27,243 nucleotides of DNA from Ruminococcus sp. (GCA_024697705.1 JAILFF010000086.1:1-27243); one strand, 5' to 3'; counted from the first letter of the stretch, positions 8,489-17,273 are shown. Made by a program: numbers and translations. Notes: generated from the sequence alone by a model not told the origin.

Positions 8489-8995
8489 TTACAATCCGAG
8501 TTTGCAATAAATTCCTTCAATAAAAGGCGATTTATGCGCGATGTATTTATCAATATCAAAGGGATACAGCGCCGCGCCCTCTTCCTTGACGCGGCTGTAT
8601 TCCTTTACAGCTTCGGGGTGAGTACGAAGATAGTCCCTGAACGCGAGATGCCTTTTCAGCTCGGCGCAATCCTTCGCACAGACGTACAGATGATGCTTCA
8701 TCAGATGTTCCTTGCCGTCGTATTTGAACGCCTCACGACCCGGTATGCCCAAGTCGCCCTCGTGCCGATAGCCGATCTTGCCAAGTGCCGCGATAACGCT
8801 GTCAAGCTGTGAACGGTCGTTTATAACAACATCTATGTCGATTATCGGCTTTGCGGAAAGTCCGCGCACCGACGTACTTCCGATGTGTTCAATGCTGAGA
8901 GCAAGCTCCCCGAAAGCCTCTGCAAGCTCGGCGCGAATGTCCTCGAAAGCCTTAGTCCAATTTTCGTCGTAGGACAGGACAGTGACCTTTTTCAT
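8489..8995 (-). CDS. GrpB-family (UPF0157) nucleotidyltransferase-like protein
   Basis: A 168-residue protein with the full GrpB signature: the N-terminal VLSYDENW, then IEHIGSTSVRGLSAKPIIDI (35-54), whose Gly-Ser and two acidic residues (Asp53, Asp55) are those of a nucleotidyltransferase fold. Later come HLMKHHLYVCAKD and LAFRDYLRTHPEAVKEYSRVK, typical of the family. In other proteins GrpB can be fused to dephospho-CoA kinase or to acetyltransferases; here it stands alone. Its substrate is not known. It starts 5 bases after the alaS stop with no good Shine-Dalgarno, so it is probably translated by coupling to alaS. Confidence 0.88.
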   Translation of the reverse strand: MKKVTVLSYDENWTKAFEDIRAELAEAFGELALSIEHIGSTSVRGLSAKPIIDIDVVINDRSQLDSVIAALGKIGYRHEGDLGIPGREAFKYDGKEHLMKHHLYVCAKDCAELKRHLAFRDYLRTHPEAVKEYSRVKEEGAALYPFDIDKYIAHKSPFIEGIYCKLGL

Positions 8996-9000
8996 AAGAG

Positions 9001-11646
9001 TTACTTGATATATCCCGCGGCGATCTCCGCGGCCTTTTCCATAGCCGCAGCGATCTTCGCCTTGTCGCCTACGCCAGCCATAGCGCTTTCGGGTCTGCCG
9101 CCGCCCTTGCCGTCGGTCAATGCCGCAACGTCTTTGACTATCTTGCCCGCGTGAGCGCCCTTAGCAACAGCAGCCTTCGAGCAGGCGCAGAGCAGCTTGG
9201 GCTTTTCGTCGGCGGTTCCCGCGAGAACGAGCACGAATGCGTCGTCAAGGTTCTTCACTCCTTCGGAGAACTTCTCGTACATATCCGAGCCGACGTTCGC
9301 CATTTCACCTGCGAATACCTTAACGCCGTTTATCTCGGAAGCGCCGTTTACAAGCTGATCGAACATCGAGCCCGCGATCTTCTGTTTAAGGCTGTCGGCA
9401 GTCCTTGCAAGCTCCTTGTTTTCCTCGATGAGCGAGGTGATCCTGTCGGGGATAAGGCTGGTGTCGTTGACCTTGAGCAGCTTCTGCGCGGCGGAAAGTC
9501 TGCCCTCGATCTCACCGAACAGAGTAAGCACATTGCCGCCCGTAACGGCTTCGATACGTCTTACACCACTTGCGACAGAGCCTTCCGAAACGATCTTGAA
9601 AAGTCCCGCCTGTGCGGTATTCTTAAGATGCGTACCGCCGCAGAATTCGAGAGAGAAATCGCCCATGCTTACAACGCGGACGGTCTCGCCGTACTTCTCT
9701 CCGAACAGCGCCATAGCGCCGAGCTTCTGCGCTTCTTCGATCGGCAGAACCTGCGTGTTGACCTCTATGCCGTCCATGATCTTTTCGTTGACGAGCTGCT
9801 CGACCTTTGCAAGCTCTTCGGGAGTGATAGCCTCGAAGTGCGAAAAGTCGAAACGTACTCTGTCGGCGTCAACGAGCTGTCCCTTCTGATGAACATGATC
9901 GCCGAGAACCTCGCGGAGCGCCGCCTGGAGCAGGTGAGCCGCCGAGTGATTGCGGGCAATAGCCATTCTGCGCTTACCGTCAACTGTAAAGTGCGCCGTT
10001 TGACCTGCCTCAATATAACCCTTTATCACAGCGATTTTGTGAGATACTTTTCCCGCAACGGCTTTTTGCGCGTCAAGAACTTCGGCTTTACCTGTCTCTG
10101 TCTCGATGAATCCTGTGTCGCCGACCTGTCCGCCGCTCTCTGCATAGAAAGGAGTCTTGCTTGATACGATATAAGCGGTCTGACCCTCGTCGGCTCTCAT
10201 GATAAGCTCGTCATCATTGGTAAGATAATCTGCATTTGCATCACATTCGAGGGTTTCATATCCGACAAACTCGGTCTGAAACTCCTTGTCGATACGGTGG
10301 AAAACTGTTTCGTCAGCGCCCATGTACTTCGAGCCGCCGCGGGCGGTACGGGCAGTCGTGCGCTGAACCTCCATGCACTTCTCGTAGCCCTCCTCGTCGG
10401 GAGTGAATCCTTTTTCTTCCAGAATCTCGCGGGTAAGGTCGAGCGGGAACCCGTAGGTATCGCTGAGCTTGAAGCAGTCCTCGCCGTCGAGAACGGTCTT
10501 GCCTTCTGCCTGCATCTTCTCGATAAGCTCGTCGAGCAGCTTCATTCCGCGGTCGATGGTGCGGTTGAAGTTCATTTCTTCGTTCGTCAGCACCTTAACG
10601 ATATAGTCGTACTTTTCTTCAAGCTCGTTGTATTCGCACTTGTTGCAGTCAACAACGGTCTTAACAAGGTCTTTCAGGAACAAGCCGTTGATTCCGAGCA
10701 GCTTTCCGTGACGAACTGCGCGTCTTACAAGGCGGCGCATAACGTAGCCCGCGCCCTCGTTCGAGGGTAGTACGCCGTCGGAAGCGAGGAACGTCACAGC
10801 GCGGATATGGTCGGTGATAACGCGCACGGAAACGTCCTTTTTGTACTCCTCTCCGTAGGTGCAGCCTGCGATCTTGCAGATGTGGTCGCGGATAGCCTTA
10901 ACGGTGTCAACGTCGAATATCGAGCCAACGTCCTGCATGAGCGCCGCAAGTCTTTCGAGACCCATGCCTGTATCTATGTTCTTCTGCGCGAGGGGAGTAT
11001 AGGTGCCGTCCTCGTGGCGCTCGAACTGCGTGAATACGAGGTTCCAGAACTCCATGTAACGGTCGCAGTCACAGCCTACCTTGCAGTCGGGCTTGCCGCA
11101 GCCGTACTTTTCGCCGCGGTCGAAATAAATTTCCGAGCAGGGACCGCAGGGACCGTCGGTGCCTGCCTCCCAGAAATTGTCCTCCTTGCCCATGCGGACG
11201 ATCCTGTCCTTAGGCACGCCTGCTTCGTTGTGCCATATCTCGGCAGCCTCGTCGTCATCCTCATATACGGAGATCCAGAGCCTGTCCTTCGGCAGCTTTA
11301 GCACTTGGGTAACGTACTCCCACGCCCACGCAATAGCTTCCTTTTTAAAGTAGTCGCCGAATGAGAAGTTTCCGAGCATCTCAAAGTAAGTACCGTGACG
11401 CGCCGTTTTGCCGACGTTCTCGATGTCGCCCGTACGGATACATTTCTGACAGGTGGTCATTCTCGTGCGGGGCGGAACCTCCTGACCCGTGAAGTATGGC
11501 TTTAAAGGAGCCATTCCCGCGACGATCAGCAGCAGCGAGTTATCGTTCTGCGGCACCAGCGAGTAGCTTTTCTTGCGCAGGCAGTTCTTGCTCTCGAAAA
11601 ATTTGAGATAAGACTCGCGCAGATCGTTAAGACTTGTCCATTCCAT
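9001..11646 (-). CDS. alaS: Alanyl-tRNA synthetase
   Basis: An 881-residue class II synthetase of normal full length, charging tRNA-Ala. ATG is preceded by GGAGGA with 8 bases between. The aminoacylation core is at 1-240 (RTRMTTCQKCIRTGDIENVG at 60-79; the NTP-binding GMGLERL near 227). A Cys-rich insert at about 183-195 (GCGKPDCKVGCDC) looks like the small zinc knuckle seen in clostridial AlaRS. The editing domain carries the HSAAH zinc motif at 567-571 and Cys-Gly-Gly-Thr-His at 669-673. The C-Ala oligomerisation domain ends with GKGGGRPESAMAGVGD. It is the second gene after the T-box leader at 13009-13276, which explains its regulation by uncharged tRNA. Confidence 0.97.
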   Translation of the reverse strand: MEWTSLNDLRESYLKFFESKNCLRKKSYSLVPQNDNSLLLIVAGMAPLKPYFTGQEVPPRTRMTTCQKCIRTGDIENVGKTARHGTYFEMLGNFSFGDYFKKEAIAWAWEYVTQVLKLPKDRLWISVYEDDDEAAEIWHNEAGVPKDRIVRMGKEDNFWEAGTDGPCGPCSEIYFDRGEKYGCGKPDCKVGCDCDRYMEFWNLVFTQFERHEDGTYTPLAQKNIDTGMGLERLAALMQDVGSIFDVDTVKAIRDHICKIAGCTYGEEYKKDVSVRVITDHIRAVTFLASDGVLPSNEGAGYVMRRLVRRAVRHGKLLGINGLFLKDLVKTVVDCNKCEYNELEEKYDYIVKVLTNEEMNFNRTIDRGMKLLDELIEKMQAEGKTVLDGEDCFKLSDTYGFPLDLTREILEEKGFTPDEEGYEKCMEVQRTTARTARGGSKYMGADETVFHRIDKEFQTEFVGYETLECDANADYLTNDDELIMRADEGQTAYIVSSKTPFYAESGGQVGDTGFIETETGKAEVLDAQKAVAGKVSHKIAVIKGYIEAGQTAHFTVDGKRRMAIARNHSAAHLLQAALREVLGDHVHQKGQLVDADRVRFDFSHFEAITPEELAKVEQLVNEKIMDGIEVNTQVLPIEEAQKLGAMALFGEKYGETVRVVSMGDFSLEFCGGTHLKNTAQAGLFKIVSEGSVASGVRRIEAVTGGNVLTLFGEIEGRLSAAQKLLKVNDTSLIPDRITSLIEENKELARTADSLKQKIAGSMFDQLVNGASEINGVKVFAGEMANVGSDMYEKFSEGVKNLDDAFVLVLAGTADEKPKLLCACSKAAVAKGAHAGKIVKDVAALTDGKGGGRPESAMAGVGDKAKIAAAMEKAAEIAAGYIK

Positions 11647-11673
11647 TTTTACATTCCTCCGAAAAAATATATG

Positions 11674-12984
11674 TTATTGTTTTTGTTTAGCTATAAGTGT
11701 TTTGAGCAGATCGTAGGCTTCGTTCTTTATGCCGCAGCGGTCGGCTTCTTCGATGGCATTTCTGCCGCCGTATCGTTCTGCCCGACGAATATTCGCAAGG
11801 TCGAAGCCCTTGTCATATAGAAACTGAACGCCGACGGGATTGTTGTTGTCGATCATCTTGAACAGCAGCGGCTCAAAATCTCCGCTTAAATGTTCCTCAC
11901 TGCAATTCATTCCGATCTCATAAAGACGGTCAAGCGCCGCTCTGTCAGTCCATTTCGCAGCGATCGCTGCACCAAAGCCTTTGGGAAATCTTGCCTTGAA
12001 TATATCGGGATAATTGTCATGAACATATATCATTATCGCAGGCGAACACGAATAGGCATCGCTCAGCGCATCTTTTCCTCCCACCTTTTTGGTCATATCC
12101 GCACCTGCCTCAGCCATAGCCTTGAAACCTTCGAGGTCGTCGTTTCTGGCGCAGAAGCCTATTGCCGTGTTGGTATACGCCTCTGTCTTGTTGAGCTGTG
12201 TGGGCTTAGAGGTCGGGGCAAGCTGCTTTATAAGCTCAGTGTTCTTGTACTTGCAGGCGTAAAGAAGGCTCTTGCGTGTCCGCTCGGCTTTCTTCATCAT
12301 CTTCTCAATATCTTCCATCTTTTCCGTTCTTGCGGGCTTCAAGCCGTATTCTCTGATGAAAATGACATCGTCAGTATAGCGCTCGTAAAGCCCCGAGTTG
12401 TATTCAAGGTCATCAAAGCAGCGGTACTCAGCAAATTCGCCGTTCTCATATCTGAAATAATGCTCGCCAGGGTGCTTCATGTACTGCGCGAAATGCTTTC
12501 TGAATTTATTATGAGTTGACATTGCTTCAAGACCATGCTTGCCGTTCGGGTCATCGTTCATCCACTGACAATCCCACTCATAGCAGCCGTCTTTTACAAC
12601 GAAGCTTGTTGCACAGTATGAATTGCTTGACGACGATATCTCAATAAAGAAATCCTTCATCTTCATATACTTTGCGATCTCGCGGTACCATTCGTTTGGC
12701 TTTCTGTCGGCGGGGTATCCCTTGCTGACAAGCGTCTCGGCACCGATCTCCGACGGCTCCGGCTCGCGGACATAGGGCAGAGCCGACCTGTCGAACGCGC
12801 CGAAGGCAATGTAGTTTTTCTTCGCCTGTTCGGGAGTGACCTGTATATTATCGCGGCTGGGCTCTGTAATATATTTGTCGAACTGGCTGTTTTTCCAGAA
12901 GCACACGGGGCAAATATCATCTTGTGTGTCAAGAACGGTCAGCGCGCCGCAGCAGTTGCAGGGCTTGATTTTTCTGTTTCTCAT
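11674..12984 (-). CDS. CPCC-type Cys-rich domain protein with ankyrin-like C-terminus
   Basis: A 436-residue protein; AAGGAG sits 8 bases before the ATG. Residues 7-40 form a zinc-knuckle of the CPCC family (Cys9, Cys11, Cys12, then ICPVCFW with Cys25 and Cys28), followed by the QVTPEQAKKNYIAFGAF stretch common after this domain. Residues about 85-215 form a Trp/Tyr-rich region I do not recognise, with CYEWDCQWMNDDPNG. Residues about 235-430 look like degenerate ankyrin repeats (SLLYACKYKNTELIKQL; LEGFKAMAEAGADM; NNPVGVQFLYDKGFDL). CPCC proteins often occur in immunity or contact-toxin loci, but no toxin is nearby. It lies directly after the T-box and 27 bases before alaS, so it should rise on alanine starvation with alaS. 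Function unknown. Confidence 0.75.
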   Translation of the reverse strand: MRNRKIKPCNCCGALTVLDTQDDICPVCFWKNSQFDKYITEPSRDNIQVTPEQAKKNYIAFGAFDRSALPYVREPEPSEIGAETLVSKGYPADRKPNEWYREIAKYMKMKDFFIEISSSSNSYCATSFVVKDGCYEWDCQWMNDDPNGKHGLEAMSTHNKFRKHFAQYMKHPGEHYFRYENGEFAEYRCFDDLEYNSGLYERYTDDVIFIREYGLKPARTEKMEDIEKMMKKAERTRKSLLYACKYKNTELIKQLAPTSKPTQLNKTEAYTNTAIGFCARNDDLEGFKAMAEAGADMTKKVGGKDALSDAYSCSPAIMIYVHDNYPDIFKARFPKGFGAAIAAKWTDRAALDRLYEIGMNCSEEHLSGDFEPLLFKMIDNNNPVGVQFLYDKGFDLANIRRAERYGGRNAIEEADRCGIKNEAYDLLKTLIAKQKQ

Positions 12985-13008
12985 GGCAAAATGCTCCTTT
13001 CACATAAC

Positions 13009-13054
13009 AAAAAAGCCCCGCCCCATAACGCAAAAAAAGCGCACACATGGGACG
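13009..13054 (-). terminator. T-box attenuator terminator
   Basis: On the minus strand CGTCCCAT (13054-13047) pairs with ATGGGGCG (13026-13019), with one G-T pair. An inner short stem surrounds a T-rich loop, and six T follow (13014-13009). Its 5' side lies just downstream of the T-box sequence, so terminator and antiterminator are mutually exclusive in the usual way. Confidence 0.8.
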
Positions 13055-13276
13055 AAGCGAAAACTCCGTGTTACCACCCAAATTACCCGCCTGACGGGTC
13101 ACTCGTTCACCCTTAACGCGGGTCACGCCGACGTTTTCACCGGAGCCGCACGAATCTATGTTCGCACAAAGGGAGCAGCCCTCGCATTCGCCGACAGGAG
13201 CTTTCACCATGCGCTCCCTCTCTGTGCCCGACAAAAAGGCGATTAATTTCCCTTACAGCCTTTAACAGTTATTTAC
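13009..13276 (-). promoter_or_regulatory. T-box leader (tRNA-sensing riboswitch) for the alaS operon
   Basis: On the minus strand the leader begins near 13276 after a consensus promoter. A stem I candidate is formed by GCACA plus GGGAGC pairing with GCTCCC plus TGTGC (about 13160-13228). The T-box sequence GGGTGGTAACACGGAG (13079-13064) contains the TGGT bulge that pairs with the tRNA NCCA end; the U fits a discriminator A, as in tRNA-Ala. A terminator follows (13009-13054). Uncharged tRNA should stabilise the antiterminator and allow read-through into the CPCC-ankyrin gene and alaS. I could not fix the specifier codon by eye; alanine is inferred from alaS. Confidence 0.9.
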
Positions 13277-13282
13277 TGCTTA

Positions 13283-13311
13283 ATTATATCATCTTGCCGC
13301 CTGTTTGTCAA
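13283..13311 (-). promoter_or_regulatory. Consensus promoter of the T-box/alaS operon
   Basis: On the minus strand TTGACA (13306-13311), 17 bases, TATAAT (13283-13288): a perfect consensus. It points into the T-box leader. It is divergent from the dus promoter, with 44 bases between the two -35 boxes. Confidence 0.9.
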
Positions 13312-13355
13312 TAGTAAATTTGTTAATTAATTCTCTGAAAAAATCTTTAAAAGTA

Positions 13356-13384
13356 GTGACAATCGTTCTTAAATGTGCTATAAT
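13356..13384 (+). promoter_or_regulatory. Promoter of dus and the rightward gene block
   Basis: GTGACA (13356-13361), 17 bases, TATAAT (13379-13384). The start point would be about 30 bases before the dus ATG at 13421, so the leader is very short. No other promoter of this quality was seen upstream of the later rightward genes. Confidence 0.8.
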
Positions 13385-13420
13385 TATATGTAAAGCAAAA
13401 ATATCGCAAAGGGAATGATT

Positions 13421-14395
13421 ATGGATACTATATCTATCGGAAATGTAAAAATAGAACGCTCTGCCGCGCTTGCGCCGATGGCTTCGGTGGCTGACAGAGC
13501 TTACCGTCTGATGTGCCTGAAATTCGGCGCGGCTTACTGCGTCAGCGAAATGATCTCGTCGAAGGGCTTGTGCTACGGCGATAAAAAGTCCACCGAGATG
13601 TGCCGCATAACTTCGGAGGAATACCCCTGCGCCTTGCAGCTTTTCGGCGAAGACCCCGACTTCATGGGCAGGGCAGCGTACAAGCTGAACGAATATTCGC
13701 CGCTCATCATCGACATAAATATGGGCTGTCCCGTGCCGAAGATAGTCGGCGGCGGGAGCGGTTCGGCGCTGATGAAAGACCCCGTCCGTGCCGAAGCCAT
13801 CGTCCGCGAGACGGTTAAAAACGCCGCCTGTCCCGTGACCGTCAAGATTCGTGCGGGCTGGGACGAGAACAGCATAAACGCCGTCGAGCTGGCGAAGCGG
13901 GCGGAACAGGCGGGTGCGGCGGCTGTTGCCGTTCACGGAAGAACCCGCCGTCAGATGTATTCGGGCAAAGCCGACTGGGGCATTATCCGCGAGGTCAAGC
14001 AGGCGGTGAGCATACCGGTAATCGGCAACGGCGACGTTGATTCGCCCGAAAGCTGCAAGGCAATGTACGACCAGACGGGCTGCGACCTTGTTATGATCGG
14101 AAGAGCCACCTACGGCTGTCCGTGGATTTTTGAGGAAGTTCGGCATTATCTCAAAACAGGGGAGCTTCTTCCCGAAAAGCCCACGCCCGAACGCATGAAT
14201 ATTATGCTCGAACACACGCGCCTGCTGATAGACGACATCGGCGAGGAACAGGCAATGAAGGAAATGCGCCACAACGTGATTTGGTACGTCAAGGGCTTGC
14301 ACGGTGCTTCGCAGTTCAGGCGGGAGTGCGCCGAAATGACCGAGTATTCTCAGCTTGAAGACATGGCGCGGAGGGTCGTTGACAGTAATATATGA
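13421..14395 (+). CDS. dusB: tRNA-dihydrouridine synthase (DusB type)
   Basis: A 324-residue flavoenzyme that reduces uridines in tRNA to dihydrouridine. I chose the second of two close ATG codons because AAAGGGA is 7 bases before it and practically touches the first. Features in order: ALAPMASVADRAYR (FMN-binding loop, 17-29), QLFGEDP near 73, then INMGCPVPKIVGGGSGSALM (99-118) with the catalytic Cys103. After that come VTVKIRAGWD, VHGRTRRQMYSGKADW and IPVIGNGDV (the phosphate grip), with GCDLVMIGRATYGCPWIF completing the barrel. The naming as DusB rests on this motif set in Firmicutes; other Dus subtypes are possible. It is the first gene after the promoter at 13356-13384 and is followed by 297 bases without a gene. 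Confidence 0.93.
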   Translation: MDTISIGNVKIERSAALAPMASVADRAYRLMCLKFGAAYCVSEMISSKGLCYGDKKSTEMCRITSEEYPCALQLFGEDPDFMGRAAYKLNEYSPLIIDINMGCPVPKIVGGGSGSALMKDPVRAEAIVRETVKNAACPVTVKIRAGWDENSINAVELAKRAEQAGAAAVAVHGRTRRQMYSGKADWGIIREVKQAVSIPVIGNGDVDSPESCKAMYDQTGCDLVMIGRATYGCPWIFEEVRHYLKTGELLPEKPTPERMNIMLEHTRLLIDDIGEEQAMKEMRHNVIWYVKGLHGASQFRRECAEMTEYSQLEDMARRVVDSNI

Positions 14396-14502
14396 AACGG
14401 ATAATAGCGCTGACCTATACTCCGCTCTAATCTTATAACGCAAGTGACGACAAAATCGTGACACCCTTATAGAATAGTATTGTCTGTCACACTGAAAACA
14501 CC

Positions 14503-14538
14503 GTATAACAGGTAAACCGAAGTGTTTGCCTGTTATAC
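14503..14538 (+). terminator. Long hairpin in the gap after dus
   Basis: GTATAACAGGTAAAC (14503-14517) pairs with GTTTGCCTGTTATAC (14524-14538), 15 bp with one G-T pair and a 6-base loop. A T run is present about 18 bases further (14553-14558), not directly adjacent, so it may be a poor terminator or an RNA-stability element. Nothing else is recognisable in the 297-base gap 14396-14692, apart from a GGGGGG ribosome binding site for the next gene. Confidence 0.45.
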
Positions 14539-14692
14539 AACACCCCGCTCCCTTTTTTCGCGCCGGTTTCCCGCACGGTCAGACGGCGAACGTCGGAGCA
14601 GAAGGGCAGTTTCATGGGCGACAGTACGGAACAAAGTGCAGAGCTTTATGTCGTTTACCATAATTATATTTCTTGAAACGGGGGGAACATAA

Positions 14693-15244
14693 ATGAGCAA
14701 GACCGTATTGCTTGTTATTGACGTACAGGAGCTTATCATGAAGTCCGCGCTATATCGGTTCGGGTTTTTCAGGGCGAACTTAAAAAAGCTGATAAACGCG
14801 GCAAGGGAACGCGGCACGGAAGTCATCTATGTACGGCACGACGACGGAGAGGACAAGCCGCTCTCCAAAGGAAAACCCGGATATAACATCTATCACGAGA
14901 TCGCGCCCGCACTGGGTGAGCTGATTTTCGACAAGACCGTCAACAGTCCGTTCAAGGAATCGGGGCTGCTGAAACACCTCAATAAGAACGGCGTCGAACG
15001 GCTTATAATCACGGGCTTGCAGACCGAATATTGCATCGACGCGGCGGTCAAATGCGGCTTTGAACACGGCTTCGAGATCATAGTCCCCGAATACGCCAAT
15101 TCAACGTTTGACAATATTCATCTTTCAGCCGAAAAGACCTACGAATACTATAACAATTTTATCTGGAAAAACAGGTACGCCAAATGTGTTTCGGTCGATG
15201 AAGCGGTCGAACTTATGAATAACGAAACAAACGAAACGGAGTAA
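14693..15244 (+). CDS. Isochorismatase-like cysteine hydrolase
   Basis: A 183-residue protein with GGGGGG 7 bases before ATG. It has the catalytic triad of the superfamily: Asp10 in LLVIDVQE, Lys81 in FDKTVNSPF and Cys114 in QTEYCIDAA, with the cis-peptide region ITGLQTEYC intact. Members include nicotinamidase, isochorismatase and other amidases. The zinc-binding Asp-His-His set of nicotinamidase is not evident, so the substrate cannot be named. Its stop is 3 bases before the rsmI start, and the rsmI Shine-Dalgarno lies in its last codons, so the two are cotranscribed. Confidence 0.88.
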   Translation: MSKTVLLVIDVQELIMKSALYRFGFFRANLKKLINAARERGTEVIYVRHDDGEDKPLSKGKPGYNIYHEIAPALGELIFDKTVNSPFKESGLLKHLNKNGVERLIITGLQTEYCIDAAVKCGFEHGFEIIVPEYANSTFDNIHLSAEKTYEYYNNFIWKNRYAKCVSVDEAVELMNNETNETE

Positions 15245-15247
15245 AAA

Positions 15248-16081
15248 ATGGGAATATTATACATAGTCGGTACGCCGATAGGCAATCTCGGCGATATGAC
15301 CTTCCGAGCGGTGGAAACGCTTAAATCGGTCGATTTCATCTGCGCTGAGGACACGCGGGTCACGGCAAAGCTGCTCAATCATTTCGAGATAAAAAAGCCG
15401 CTCGTCAGTTACCATGAGCATAACGCCCGCCGAGAAAGCGCACGCATTGCCGAGCGCATTTTAAACGGCGAGAACGCCGCGATCGTCACCGACGCGGGTA
15501 TGCCGTGCATTTCCGACCCGGGCGAGCTGCTCGTGCGGGAGTGTGCCGACCGTGATATTACGGTGACGGTCGTTCCGGGAGCTACTGCGGCGATGTCGGC
15601 GGCGGCGGTGAGCGGTCTTCCGACAAGGCACATCGCGTTTCACGGCTTTCTGTCTACCGATAAAAAGGAACGCCGTGCGCAGCTTGCAGCGGTAAAGAAC
15701 AGCACCGATACGCTCGTTTTTTACGAAGCTCCGCATAAGCTCTCTGCGACGCTTGACGATCTGCTGACGTTTCTGGGCGACAGGCGGGTGTCTCTCTGTC
15801 GTGAGCTGACGAAGCTGCATGAGGAGATCTTCCGCACTACGCTTTCGGAGGCTGCCGCTTATTATAAGGATAAAGAGCCCCGCGGTGAGTTCGTTCTCGT
15901 TATCGAGGGCAGTGCCGAACTGTCCGAAAATGAGGACAGCATAGAATCAGCCTTGGAGCAGGTGAAGGGTCTTGCCGAAAACGGTATGCGCCCCGCCGAT
16001 GCCTGCCGCGAGATCGCTAAGGTAACGCGGTTCTCGAAGGGCGAACTCTACACTGCGTTTTTGGAGGAAAACGGAAAATGA
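15248..16081 (+). CDS. rsmI: 16S rRNA (cytidine-1402 2'-O) methyltransferase
   Basis: A 277-residue protein of the tetrapyrrole-methylase fold that methylates the ribose of C1402 in the 30S P site, with S-adenosylmethionine as donor. Landmarks: LYIVGTPIGNLGDMTFRA (4-21), FICAEDTRVTAKLLNHF, VSYHEHN, AAIVTDAGMPCISDPG (SAM pocket), VVPGATAAMSAAAVSGL and FHGFLSTDKKERR, all typical and in order. GGAG lies 6 bases before ATG, inside the preceding gene's end. It overlaps rimI by ATGA at 16078-16081, indicating translational coupling. Confidence 0.96.
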   Translation: MGILYIVGTPIGNLGDMTFRAVETLKSVDFICAEDTRVTAKLLNHFEIKKPLVSYHEHNARRESARIAERILNGENAAIVTDAGMPCISDPGELLVRECADRDITVTVVPGATAAMSAAAVSGLPTRHIAFHGFLSTDKKERRAQLAAVKNSTDTLVFYEAPHKLSATLDDLLTFLGDRRVSLCRELTKLHEEIFRTTLSEAAAYYKDKEPRGEFVLVIEGSAELSENEDSIESALEQVKGLAENGMRPADACREIAKVTRFSKGELYTAFLEENGK

Positions 16082-16533
16082 CAGACATTATCCCGATGAA
16101 TAACAATAATTATACAGACGCGGCGCTTATCGAAAGAAAATGCTTTTTCGACCGCCCCTGGACGGCGGAGCAGTTCAGCGAGGAGCTTGACATTGATTTT
16201 TCAAGGACGTTTATCGCCTACGAGGCCGGCGGCGCGGCGGGGTTTGTCAATATCTGGCTGACACCGCCCTCAGCAACGATAAATAATATCGCCGTTTTGC
16301 CCGAAATGCGCGGGCGGGGCATAGCCGACAGGCTTATGGACAAAGCAGCGGAGGTCTGCGTAAGTGAAGGCATCGAGGAGCTTACTCTCGAAGTCCGAGT
16401 GACCAACGCGCCCGCTATCGCACTGTACGAAAAGCACGGCTTGAAGAACGTCGGCAGGCGGCGCGATTTCTACGAAAACCCTCGTGAAGACGCATTTATC
16501 ATGACAAGACAGCTGCGGGGTGATGTCAATTGA
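16078..16533 (+). CDS. rimI: Ribosomal protein S18 alanine N-acetyltransferase
   Basis: A 151-residue GNAT acetyltransferase. The acetyl-CoA grip is in INNIAVLPEMRGRGIADRLM (about residues 64-83, R-G-x-G-I type). It is followed by LTLEVRVTNAPAIALYEKHG and an ending RRRDFYENPREDAFIMTRQL, the RimI-type tail. RimI acetylates the N-terminus of S18 in other bacteria, and it is often encoded near tsaD, as here. The gene overlaps rsmI by 4 bases at its start and the next gene by 4 bases at its end. Confidence 0.9.
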   Translation: MTDIIPMNNNNYTDAALIERKCFFDRPWTAEQFSEELDIDFSRTFIAYEAGGAAGFVNIWLTPPSATINNIAVLPEMRGRGIADRLMDKAAEVCVSEGIEELTLEVRVTNAPAIALYEKHGLKNVGRRRDFYENPREDAFIMTRQLRGDVN

Positions 16534-17240
16534 ACGCGGAAATAACCGGGCTTTCGGTCGAAAAGCTCGGGGAGATAGGTCTGCATATCTCGGCGGCACA
16601 CCGCTTCGGCACGGACGCATTTTTACTGGCGGATTTTGCCGCTCCGAGACACAAGGACGCAGTTATCGACCTTTGCTCGGGCTGCGGGATAGTTGCGGCG
16701 GTGATGTACGCAAGATTCCGTCCAAAAAATATCACAGCTATTGAGATAGACCCCGAAGGCACGCAGCTTTTCAACATGACAGTACGAAATTCGGGGCTGG
16801 AAAACGTTTCTGCGGTTACTGCCGACCTTAAAAGCTGGCGCGCCGAAAGAGAAGTCGATGTCATCACCTGCAACCCGCCCTATTTCAGCGACGGCGCGGG
16901 CATAAAAAGCGCTGAGGAACACGCCGTGAACGCCCGTCATGAGGTTCTTTGCGGTATTGAGGACGTCTGTCGCTGTGCGAAACTGTCGCTTAAATACGGC
17001 GGGAGACTGTGCATCTGCAACCGCCCCGAGCGGCTTTGCGACATCATGTGCGCCATGCGGGAGAACGGCATAGAGCCTAAGCGCGTGAGGTTTGTGTCCA
17101 AAAATGCGGACAGCGCTCCATGGCTGGTGCTGGTCGAGGGGCGCAAGGGCGGGAAGGCTTTTCTTACCGTTGAAAAGCAGTTTTACACGACGTCGGAAAA
17201 CGGCGAATTTTCCGACGAGCTGAAAGGCGTATATCTGTAA
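16530..17240 (+). CDS. trmN6: tRNA1(Val) A37 N6-methyltransferase-like (TrmN6/YfiC)
   Basis: A 236-residue class I methyltransferase starting at TTG, which overlaps the rimI stop (TTGA). Motif I is DLCSGCGI (47-54), the acidic SAM ribose site is IEIDPEG near 71-77, and the amino-methyl catalytic motif is NPPY (115-118). The N-terminal HRFGTDAFLLADF is typical of the TrmN6 (YfiC) family that methylates A37 of tRNA1-Val in E. coli. The exact tRNA in this organism is inferred. A 33-base gap separates it from tsaD. Confidence 0.88.
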   Translation: MNAEITGLSVEKLGEIGLHISAAHRFGTDAFLLADFAAPRHKDAVIDLCSGCGIVAAVMYARFRPKNITAIEIDPEGTQLFNMTVRNSGLENVSAVTADLKSWRAEREVDVITCNPPYFSDGAGIKSAEEHAVNARHEVLCGIEDVCRCAKLSLKYGGRLCICNRPERLCDIMCAMRENGIEPKRVRFVSKNADSAPWLVLVEGRKGGKAFLTVEKQFYTTSENGEFSDELKGVYL

Positions 17241-17273
17241 TCGATTTAAAGGTCAAAGGGGAGATATGAATAT

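Noticed and set aside
9151..10164. A 337-codon plus-strand open frame inside alaS
   Set aside because: It is antisense to an unmistakable alaS, with no family match that I recognise.
13371..13400. A dif-like site for XerCD integration (TATAATTATATGTAAA)
   Set aside because: It lacks the two spaced recombinase arms and is better explained as the -10 region of the dus promoter; no phage DNA adjoins it.
13289..14464. A 391-codon minus-strand open frame over dus
   Set aside because: It covers the promoter region and all of dus in antisense; dus has a promoter, ribosome site and full motifs.
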